Positions 1 to 5,320 of a stretch of DNA of 5,320 nucleotides are shown here, one piece after another. The DNA is taken from NCBI GenBank assembly GCA_014729935.1, contig WJJB01000359.1, forward strand, positions 1-5,320. The letters run 5' to 3'. The position numbers and the translations under genes are program-made. Positions within the stretch are counted from its first letter, which is position 1. The number at the start of each line of letters is the position of its first letter. The DNA is from Candidatus Bathyarchaeota archaeon (GTDB lineage Archaea > Asgardarchaeota > Lokiarchaeia > Sigyniarchaeales > Sigyniarchaeaceae). A model generated the notes under the pieces. That model was given only the letters and a program-made list of their open reading frames with translations, was not told the origin of the DNA and made no database searches.

Positions 1-1660
1 ACAAATCCTCGCTCCCGGCATCATGATTTTCCTCCCAGCGTAACACGGTATTCCATGAATTATCAAGAAGAGAGTCATCGACATGATCCACTTGGCTTGC
101 AACCGGGCAAAATCCGATGAAAGTGTTGTTTATTTTCACCGTGAGCCTATCTCCATCTTCAAGTGCAACTGGATCTCCCGTCCACGTGATGTTATTCACC
201 CGTATTTCACCTTGAATACTTTCCAAGGCGGTTCGACTACCCACCCATGCTTCCAAGTAAATTTCATCACTTTTTCTTTTTTCTGGCACGTCAAAATTAA
301 CCAAGAGGATGGCAGTGCTTCCATCTTGAAGCGAGGTGATTGCTTGATAATGGGGATTGGTGTCGACCACTGCACTCTTCCGTGAATGGTTCGTCACGTA
401 GGTTATCAAGCTTGGTAATCGTTCTCCCGAAATTTGGCTTGCCGTGTATCCTGCTTTCGATGGATACTTGCAGCCTGATTCAGTCCCGAATGAATAGTCT
501 TGGGTCATGTAGGTGTAGGTATCAGTCCCGAAATTCCTGGTTTTCACGTGAAACGGGTATTCCTTTTCGAGGGTAACCTCCTTGACGTATTCAGGGGGCA
601 TGTAGTTTTTTATTGTGAACATCCGGCTCGCGGAAGATGACGCGATCCCCGAGCCCTCGTTGAAGTACATAAACAATGGATTCTGATGCGAGCCAATACC
701 ATAATACCGGTCGCTATTTTTCACGCGGGCACCACTTCCAGCGTGATAACCGGTGAAGGGATGATAATGTTGGCCGTAATCCATCCAGAACCATTCCAAG
801 ATAGCCCTTGCTTGAAGTTGCATGTGCCTGTCCACCGAATGCATGTAAATACCTTCCAATGCCCATGCATCGATGAAGCCGTAATTCGGTGAGTTATGCT
901 CTGGAAATCCCTCCCGCAGGACAAGATCCATCCACTTCTCCCAGTGATGTCGAGCCTCGTATCTCATGGAATCGTCATTAAAGTATTCACCAAGGAGTAA
1001 TAGCGAGTATACTCGCAGGAGGAACATGTTCGTGTAATCAACATGGTTATCTTGCGCGTGAACGCAAGATGAAAGGATTTTTAGCATTGCATTAAGATGC
1101 CGACGTGCAGGTGGAGTGAGATCTTCTCGATGTTCCAAGGCAATGCATCCCAAGAACGGCGCCATGAAATTCGCGTAATTTCCATCATACTCGTCAAGAT
1201 CCATGTCAAGCTCTTTCAAGAACCCACCGTATTGTCGAGCGCCCCTATATTTTTCCCTGATTTGATATTTCTCGTGAAGACTGGTAATGACGGAGCTGGC
1301 ACGGCTCAGGTTCGCAAGGGAATCATTGTTGCTTTGAAGTATGGAGAGTACGTGATATCCCTGTGTTCTCACGCCGGTACCCGAGTCCCCGATGATGCCA
1401 AGGGATTCATTATAGGTATTGGATGATATAATTTCTTCAATGGCTTGTTGTTTCCTTTCCTGAAAAGCCGTATCATTCCAAAAACATGGAAAATCGAGGG
1501 GAGCGGTGGAGGTGCACGTGAAACCGCCACTTTTCTTGATGTTTCCAAATCCAAGTGTTTTCGTGGAGGTGTGAACCAATGTGGGAATGAGTGGCATGAA
1601 TAGAAACATCAGCATGAAGAATCCAAGGATGGATTTCTTAGGCGAGCACCACTTGTTCAT
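1..1660 (-). CDS. Secreted alpha/alpha-toroid-like protein, putative glycan lyase/glycosidase (3' end outside window)
   Basis: Reading the complementary strand from the ATG at 1660 gives 553 codons without a stop, running off the left edge, so the protein is C-terminally truncated here. The N-terminus is a signal-peptide or anchor type: charged MNKWCSPKK, then a hydrophobic stretch at about residues 11-29. The mature part carries seven N-glycosylation sequons (N62, N84, N112, N117, N424, N490, N511), fitting an exported archaeal glycoprotein. Residues about 60-340 look helical and contain EHNSPNYGFIDAWAL (254-268), HYHPFTGYHAG (298-308) and RYYG (318-321). From memory, this order resembles uncharacterised proteins with an EFNSPTY-type motif that are related to heparinase/alginate-lyase-like toroids. 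A YMTQDYSFGT stretch (384-393) and a beta-rich region follow, as in such two-domain proteins. The start overlaps the upstream membrane-protein gene by 23 nt; an AGTGA (1673-1669) is a weak ribosome-binding candidate. Catalytic residues and substrate are not established. The reading frame is very secure and the function tentative. Confidence 0.85.
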   Translation of the reverse strand, partial: MNKWCSPKKSILGFFMLMFLFMPLIPTLVHTSTKTLGFGNIKKSGGFTCTSTAPLDFPCFWNDTAFQERKQQAIEEIISSNTYNESLGIIGDSGTGVRTQGYHVLSILQSNNDSLANLSRASSVITSLHEKYQIREKYRGARQYGGFLKELDMDLDEYDGNYANFMAPFLGCIALEHREDLTPPARRHLNAMLKILSSCVHAQDNHVDYTNMFLLRVYSLLLLGEYFNDDSMRYEARHHWEKWMDLVLREGFPEHNSPNYGFIDAWALEGIYMHSVDRHMQLQARAILEWFWMDYGQHYHPFTGYHAGSGARVKNSDRYYGIGSHQNPLFMYFNEGSGIASSSASRMFTIKNYMPPEYVKEVTLEKEYPFHVKTRNFGTDTYTYMTQDYSFGTESGCKYPSKAGYTASQISGERLPSLITYVTNHSRKSAVVDTNPHYQAITSLQDGSTAILLVNFDVPEKRKSDEIYLEAWVGSRTALESIQGEIRVNNITWTGDPVALEDGDRLTVKINNTFIGFCPVASQVDHVDDSLLDNSWNTVLRWEENHDAGSEDL

Positions 1661-2780
1661 CGCTTTTTTCACTTTCCCTCTTGAAAATATCCAAGATATA
1701 ATAAATATAAAGGAACTGTGCAAATGGAACGAAAAAATGGATGGCCAGCGAGATGGCTTGCACGCCAAACATCTTCAAGGTGATTCTTGGTTCACCGGGA
1801 TACTTCAGGTAATAGATCACCACCGAAAAAATCACCCATAACAAGAATTGCGTGTGAGATGCTGGGAAAAATGCCAAGAACGTGAATATCGGTAACAAGA
1901 TCCATGTTTCCGTTGAAATCCCGCGTTTTATTGAAAATATATAAACAAGAGCCAATGCCAATAGAAAAATATATAATCCAAAGCGAGAATACAATTCCGT
2001 GAACGTGAAAATGCCGAAAGGCTCGCTTTCTATCCCGAGAATATCGAAAAAGGACCGATGCATCCTTCGTGCATGCTCAACAAAGGGGTCAGTGACCAAG
2101 TATGAATCGTAAAGGTACACGGACAGCAGGAATGGCAAGCCGACAGCTGCTGCAAGTAACACGATCCTGACAAGGGACGTTTTCAGTTGACGGCTTGAAA
2201 GGTAGTTCTCGATTTTATTGGAATCATGGTCGTGATGCAACTCGAAAAAGAGATAGGGAATCACGAGAAACAAGCCAACGAATTTCGTGAAGAGAGACAA
2301 GGCGATAAGAATAACCACGAGAAATTCCTTTACCCATCCACTAAATCGCTTGTATTGGAAAACCAAGAACACGTTTAAAATCAATAACCCAACCACGGCG
2401 TCAAACAAGCCAGTCCACACGTGTAAGGCAAATAATGGGCTCAGGAGGATGTACATGATACCCCAGAATTTCTGGCTTTCTGGCGTGCGTTTGAATTCAT
2501 CGTTTTCAAACACGTGGAAGTACACTTGGAAAATGGCGACCAAGTAGCAAATGGTAAAGAGAAGCTTGGGGAGCTTGTACCACATCGCGTAAAGTGGCGC
2601 GAAAAACACCAAGAATCCTATTGGATACACGTTCGATACCTTTCCTTCCAAAAAATACTGCCACATTGGAATATAGAACTCATCATAATCCTCGTGATTG
2701 AAAAAGATGAGAGCCATGGCTACATGGAAAGCCGCCATGATGAGAAAGATGGTCAAGGTGGTTCGCTTGTTATACTTCAT
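1638..2780 (-). CDS. Polytopic membrane protein, probable GT-C-type glycosyltransferase
   Basis: A 380-residue, strongly hydrophobic protein with roughly ten membrane segments (for example about 8-28, 52-70, 72-92, 105-120, 122-141, 152-180, 203-224, 266-284, 291-306, 309-326, 336-365) and a short charged C-tail. An acidic cluster HEDYDEF (29-35, with D31-x-D33) directly follows the first membrane helix. This is where GT-C enzymes using polyprenyl-phosphate sugars place their catalytic Asp motif. LFTKFVGL (163-170), a D226/D231 loop, and HTQFLLW (309-315) near the end resemble DUF2029/GT87 and PIG-M-like mannosyltransferases, which have a late H/Q-x-Y/F-LLW motif. The expected role is transfer of a sugar from a lipid carrier outside the membrane; donor and acceptor are unknown. 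The length is typical for a compact GT-C protein. The ATG at 2780 has no clear Shine-Dalgarno sequence. The gene lies 76 bp after the upstream oxidoreductase and overlaps the next gene's start by 23 nt. It could instead be an unrelated polytopic protein, since family assignment rests on short motifs. Confidence 0.85.
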   Translation of the reverse strand: MKYNKRTTLTIFLIMAAFHVAMALIFFNHEDYDEFYIPMWQYFLEGKVSNVYPIGFLVFFAPLYAMWYKLPKLLFTICYLVAIFQVYFHVFENDEFKRTPESQKFWGIMYILLSPLFALHVWTGLFDAVVGLLILNVFLVFQYKRFSGWVKEFLVVILIALSLFTKFVGLFLVIPYLFFELHHDHDSNKIENYLSSRQLKTSLVRIVLLAAAVGLPFLLSVYLYDSYLVTDPFVEHARRMHRSFFDILGIESEPFGIFTFTELYSRFGLYIFLLALALVYIFSIKRGISTETWILLPIFTFLAFFPASHTQFLLWVIFSVVIYYLKYPGEPRITLKMFGVQAISLAIHFFVPFAQFLYIYYILDIFKRESEKSDEQVVLA

Positions 2781-2856
2781 TATCCAAGAAACACGGTTGC
2801 AGTATGTTGGTATTCAAGTGCAGGAGAATCTAGCACTAAAATTCATATCAAGTTTA
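2781..2856 (-). other. 76-bp spacer between oxidoreductase and membrane-protein genes
   Basis: This is the only sizeable gap inside the four-gene cluster. It is moderately A/T-rich, with TGATATGAATTTTAG on the - strand near its upstream end, too far from the ATG at 2780 to be a clear box for a leaderless transcript. No inverted repeat followed by T's and no good ribosome-binding site were seen. An internal promoter is possible but not demonstrated. Confidence 0.3.
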
Positions 2857-3885
2857 CTAAAATGACTCGGAAGGAATCCACGGGACGATATCACCTTTTT
2901 CACTGGACTCATATACTTTTATTGCCACTTTCAGGGCATTGAAACCATCAATGGCGGTAACGGGTGGAGATCTTCCTTCTATGAAACATTCCAAGTAATC
3001 TTCAAGCATGAACCTGTCAATATCGGGGCCGTATGCTGAGTATTGGACGGATTCATCGCCATGCGTGGAATATACACGCAGGTTCTGGTTGAACAAATCC
3101 AATTGAACGGTTTGGCGCGTTGTATAAATGCACAAGGTGAGATCGCCCCATATCGGAAAGCTTGAAGGACGATTCCAACTTGGATCGATGCTTGCTGCCA
3201 CGCCATTGTTATACTTCACTAAAATCATTCCCGCATCATCAACATTAATATCATCATGGAAGAGCCGCCTCGCAACACCAAACACGGATCTTGGTATCCA
3301 ACCAGTGAAATGGAATATTAGATCGGCAACGTGGGTCGTATGATCCATAATAGCACCACCACCTGCCTTTTCCTTGCTGGAAAACCAAGCGGTCGCAGGA
3401 TCGGAGGAGCTTGGCATCTTCCCGTGATTCGTCGATGCAAAACCGGTGATTTCTCCCAATTCTCCCTCGTGCATGAGCTGCTTGACTCGCGTGACACTGG
3501 GATGATACCTGCAGGGATAGCACTGGAACACTCGGCAATCATATTTTTCAGCGGACTTGATTAGGATTTTTGCATCCTCCAAATTGGTTGTAATGGGTTT
3601 TTCCACGATCACGTCCTTTCCATTTTCAAATGCGGCAAGTGCTACCGGCAAGTGATCGATTGTTTCCGTGGTGATCAGGACGATATCCACATCATTGCTA
3701 TGGCATAAATCACCATAGCTGGCAAAGGAGGGAATACCATGAGATGCTTGAACCGATTTACGTCGTTCTGGAAGCATGTCGCAAAACCCAGTCACGTTAA
3801 CCCAAGATAATTCTTGAAATACCTCCAAGTACTTGAACGCGTGCATGTGCGCGAAACTGGCAATACCGACATTTACTTTTCTCAT
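2857..3885 (-). CDS. Gfo/Idh/MocA-family oxidoreductase with atypical Rossmann loop
   Basis: A 342-residue predicted cytoplasmic NAD(P)-dependent dehydrogenase, of usual family length. Residues about 1-120 form the Rossmann domain. The conserved EKP motif is at 95-97, with K96 the expected catalytic or binding lysine. The second domain carries GGGAIMDHTTHVADL (175-189), giving the family's D181, H185 and D188 substrate-site pattern. The nucleotide loop is unusual: it reads GIASFAHMHA (7-16), so the Gly-x-Gly-x-x-Gly positions are Ser/Ala and shortened. I recall similar AHxHA loops in some family members, so this need not mean loss of function. The start is set to the ATG at 3885 because the preceding GGAGG (3897-3893) is an excellent ribosome-binding site, the protein then begins right at the first beta strand (MRKVNVGIA), and the start forms an ATGA overlap with the upstream gene's stop. 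An upstream in-frame ATG at 3945 would add 20 residues lying over the neighbouring gene and is less likely. Family members act on sugars, cyclitols or nucleotide sugars; the substrate is unknown. Confidence 0.92.
   Translation of the reverse strand: MRKVNVGIASFAHMHAFKYLEVFQELSWVNVTGFCDMLPERRKSVQASHGIPSFASYGDLCHSNDVDIVLITTETIDHLPVALAAFENGKDVIVEKPITTNLEDAKILIKSAEKYDCRVFQCYPCRYHPSVTRVKQLMHEGELGEITGFASTNHGKMPSSSDPATAWFSSKEKAGGGAIMDHTTHVADLIFHFTGWIPRSVFGVARRLFHDDINVDDAGMILVKYNNGVAASIDPSWNRPSSFPIWGDLTLCIYTTRQTVQLDLFNQNLRVYSTHGDESVQYSAYGPDIDRFMLEDYLECFIEGRSPPVTAIDGFNALKVAIKVYESSEKGDIVPWIPSESF
3882..3885 (-). other. ATGA stop/start overlap
   Basis: On the - strand the start codon ATG (3885-3883) of the second oxidoreductase and the stop codon TGA (3884-3882) of the first share two bases in a four-base overlap. 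Such overlaps are a usual sign of one mRNA and coupled translation. Confidence 0.9.
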
Positions 3886-4901
3886 GATATCTCCTCCAGC
3901 GTGATTGAGCTTCCCGTTCGTGCTGATTCCAACGCAGCCAAGCATACTTGAACCGCCTCGAAACCTTCCCTGGCGGTAACCTTCGGTGGCCTTCCCCCAA
4001 TGACAGCTCGAATAAAATCATCCATCTCCAAGGAATATGCATCATCTCGATAATTACTTTCAACTTGATGTCCCCCCTCGGAAAAAATATCCAATGAATG
4101 GTTCCCAGGTACACTGCTTTCAATCAATCCACGATTTCCTGATATCTCCACCAAGGTTGAAAACGGGAACGTGGAAGACGCGCCCCATGATGCCTCGGCA
4201 AATCCAAGCTCGATTTTGATATTTGCTTCAATTTGATCCCGTGGTTCAAATTCCATGATAATATGGGAAATGCCCTGCACTCTCCTTCCCTCAAAATCCA
4301 ACATGCTGGCCATTGCGGTGACTTTCCTGGGCATGGAGCCTGCCATCCACTTGATGTAATCGATATCGTGAATCGATAGATCAAGGATCACCGTGCCAGA
4401 TTTCACCTCATCGAAGAACCATGTTCCCCAAGATGGTGGTGCACCACGGCGGGTGCATCGTATCATCTTCACGGTCCCGATGGAGCCTGTAAATGCTTTT
4501 TGACGCAATCCAATGTATCTGGGATCGAAGCGCAACACGTGACCCATCGCCAATTGCACGCCCGCCTTCTCGGAAGCATCCATGATCATTCTCGATTTTT
4601 CCACGGTCCTTTCCATCGGTTTTTCCAAGAACACGTGTTTTCCTTGTTCCAAGGCTTCTAACGTGATATCCCCGTGGGTAAAGGTTGGAGTGGCGATTAC
4701 GATGGCATCCAAGTCATCCCGTTCAATCATTTCGTGCCAATCCTCATGAAATGAGGCGCCCATTTTTTCAACCGCAGCTCGATCGTCACCCAAGGAGAAC
4801 ACGGCATCCAAGCTCGCATTCGGATGCTTTACCAAGTTCAAAGCATGGGTTTTTCCCATGAACCCGAATCCCATGACTCCGCAGCGTACTTTTTCCATCA
4901 T
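3882..4901 (-). CDS. Gfo/Idh/MocA-family NAD(P)-dependent oxidoreductase
   Basis: A 339-residue predicted cytoplasmic dehydrogenase and the first gene of the leftward cluster. The N-terminal Rossmann domain has a canonical dinucleotide loop GFGFMG (11-16) followed by KTHA. The EKP motif is at 93-95, with K94 the expected key lysine. The C-terminal domain has SGTVILDLSIHDIDY (168-182), giving D174, H178 and D181 of the family's D-x3-H-x2-D substrate pattern. Length and domain order match inositol dehydrogenase, glucose-fructose oxidoreductase and related sugar dehydrogenases, but nothing seen selects one substrate. Two adjacent ATG codons (4901 and 4898) can start it and neither has a Shine-Dalgarno sequence. 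With a TATA-like box about 35 bp upstream, a leaderless or very short-leader transcript is plausible. Its TGA stop overlaps the ATG of the next oxidoreductase (ATGA, 3885-3882), and the downstream gene's ribosome-binding site lies within its last codons, indicating translational coupling. The two oxidoreductases are only distantly alike, so they are not a recent duplication. Confidence 0.95.
   Translation of the reverse strand: MMEKVRCGVMGFGFMGKTHALNLVKHPNASLDAVFSLGDDRAAVEKMGASFHEDWHEMIERDDLDAIVIATPTFTHGDITLEALEQGKHVFLEKPMERTVEKSRMIMDASEKAGVQLAMGHVLRFDPRYIGLRQKAFTGSIGTVKMIRCTRRGAPPSWGTWFFDEVKSGTVILDLSIHDIDYIKWMAGSMPRKVTAMASMLDFEGRRVQGISHIIMEFEPRDQIEANIKIELGFAEASWGASSTFPFSTLVEISGNRGLIESSVPGNHSLDIFSEGGHQVESNYRDDAYSLEMDDFIRAVIGGRPPKVTAREGFEAVQVCLAALESARTGSSITLEEIS
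3891..3897 (-). promoter_or_regulatory. Strong Shine-Dalgarno site that sets the start at 3885
   Basis: The - strand reads GGAGGAG here, a near-perfect complement of the 16S rRNA 3' end, with 7 nt between GGAGG and the ATG at 3885. It lies inside the last codons of the upstream oxidoreductase. It favours the ATG at 3885 over the in-frame ATG at 3945. Confidence 0.8.
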
Positions 4902-4931
4902 CGTGTCAACAAATAATTATCCAACTTTTAG

Positions 4932-4941
4932 AATAAAAATA
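4932..4941. promoter_or_regulatory. A/T-rich TATA-like box in the divergent intergenic region
   Basis: The + strand reads AATAAAAATA (TATTTTTATT on the other strand) inside the 95-bp gap 4902-4996. If it acts as an archaeal TATA box, a start about 26 bp away gives a leader of roughly 9 nt for the leftward oxidoreductase, agreeing with its lack of a Shine-Dalgarno sequence. Rightward it gives a leader of roughly 34 nt for tyrS, agreeing with the presence of a ribosome-binding match there. It may serve one or both directions; another A/T run (4946-4955) could be the tyrS box instead. No TFB-recognition element is claimed. Confidence 0.35.
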
Positions 4942-4987
4942 GAAGGTATTTTTCAGAAATTTTTTCAAGCAGCAAGGGCTTCCTAGC

Positions 4988-4993
4988 GTGATC
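4988..4993 (+). promoter_or_regulatory. Possible ribosome-binding site of tyrS
   Basis: GTGATC, ending 3 nt before the ATG at 4997, matches the 3' half of the full archaeal Shine-Dalgarno complement GGAGGTGATC; the GGAGG half is not matched. Register and spacing fit the ATG at 4997. The GTG inside it (4988) is also an in-frame alternative start but is judged less likely. Confidence 0.4.
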
Positions 4994-4996
4994 TTC

Positions 4997-5320
4997 ATGG
5001 ATGTTGAAAAGCGATTGGAACTCATCACGGCACCGCCCACAGAGGAAGTCATCACTCTCGAAGAAATCCGGGAAATGATCGAAACTGGTACACCGATGAT
5101 AGCGTATGATGGATTCGAGCCATCTGGTAAGGCACATATCGCAACGGGATTGATGCGATCGATCAAGTTGAAGGACATGCTCGAAGCAGGGGTGGAATTC
5201 AAGATCCTGATTGCCGACTGGCACGCGTGGATCAACAAGAAAATGGGGGGGAACATGGATGCAATTCAAGCGGTTGGCAAGTATCTCGTGAAGGCTTGGG
5301 AGGCATGCGGTGTTCCCATG
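4997..5320 (+). CDS. tyrS: Tyrosyl-tRNA synthetase, N-terminal part (3' end outside window)
   Basis: The first 108 codons of a class I aminoacyl-tRNA synthetase that activates tyrosine with ATP and charges tRNA-Tyr in the cytoplasm; the gene runs off the right edge. The protein begins MDVEKRLELITAPPTEEVIT. The Rossmann catalytic domain then shows AYDGFEPSGKAHIATGL (36-52), which holds the tyrosine-pocket segment and the HIGH-box equivalent HIAT (47-50). ADWHAWINKKMGG (73-85) is the conserved segment that reads ADLHAYLN in Methanocaldococcus TyrRS. The YDGFEPSG plus ADW-x-A-x-x-N-x-KMGG combination resembles the TyrRS form known from plants and some archaea. The KMSKS-like loop and anticodon-binding domain would lie beyond the window. 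The ATG at 4997 is chosen because the N-terminus then fits archaeal homologues and GTGATC lies just upstream. It is transcribed away from the leftward cluster and is most likely an unrelated housekeeping neighbour. Confidence 0.95.
   Translation, partial: MDVEKRLELITAPPTEEVITLEEIREMIETGTPMIAYDGFEPSGKAHIATGLMRSIKLKDMLEAGVEFKILIADWHAWINKKMGGNMDAIQAVGKYLVKAWEACGVPM

Noticed and set aside
1097..1426. 109-codon open frame on the + strand
   Set aside because: It is antisense to the continuous frame of the secreted protein, which has coherent composition and motifs.
2514..2942. 142-codon open frame on the + strand
   Set aside because: It lies antisense to the membrane-protein gene and the oxidoreductase end, is low in recognisable motifs, and crosses the intergenic gap. 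The - strand genes explain the sequence.
3886..3945. 20-residue N-terminal extension of the second oxidoreductase from the ATG at 3945
   Set aside because: It has no good ribosome-binding site, overlaps the upstream gene by 64 nt and precedes the natural Rossmann start; the ATG at 3885 has a strong Shine-Dalgarno site.
4956..4966. T-rich run as a terminator
   Set aside because: It lies between two divergent gene starts with no preceding gene ending there and no hairpin; it is better seen as general A/T-richness of the promoter region.
4906..5269. Two - strand open frames of 113-116 codons opposite the TyrRS start
   Set aside because: They are antisense to a clearly conserved synthetase N-terminus and show no family features.
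1..5320. tRNA/rRNA genes, CRISPR arrays, insertion sequences, toxin-antitoxin or defence genes
   Set aside because: No cloverleaf, spaced direct repeats, terminal inverted repeats, transposase or nuclease motifs were seen; almost all sequence is accounted for by the five genes.

Overview
The window looks like chromosomal DNA from an archaeon. The strongest evidence is the right-edge gene on the + strand, a tyrosyl-tRNA synthetase of the archaeal/eukaryotic lineage. Its signature segments resemble the form found in plants and some archaea rather than bacterial TyrS. Supporting signs are a possible leaderless start, an A/T-rich TATA-like box between divergent genes, and a ribosome-binding match to the extended GTGATC part of the archaeal anti-SD. 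The phylum cannot be fixed from this sequence alone. No mobile-element, phage or CRISPR signature is visible.

Layout. Positions 1-4901 hold four genes, all on the - strand and transcribed right to left: (1) a Gfo/Idh/MocA-type NAD(P)-dependent oxidoreductase (4901-3882); (2) a second, clearly diverged Gfo/Idh/MocA oxidoreductase (3885-2857), coupled to the first by an ATGA overlap; (3) a polytopic membrane protein with features of a GT-C glycosyltransferase (2780-1638); (4) a secreted, sequon-rich protein resembling alpha/alpha-toroid polysaccharide-lyase/glycosidase-like families (1660 to beyond base 1). Gene 4 is open over its whole visible length and is cut by the left edge. A 95-bp A/T-rich gap (4902-4996) separates this cluster from the divergent tyrS, whose first 108 codons are in the window.

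How they may work together (inference). The two dehydrogenases could modify a sugar or cyclitol, possibly by an oxidation/reduction relay. The membrane protein could transfer a sugar from a lipid carrier on the outer face, and the exported toroid protein could cleave or bind an extracellular glycan. Order, orientation and overlaps support co-expression, but no substrate can be read from the sequence. tyrS is a housekeeping neighbour and probably not functionally linked.

Nearly all of the window is coding; no stretch over 100 bases lacks a gene. No rRNA, tRNA or convincing terminator was found.
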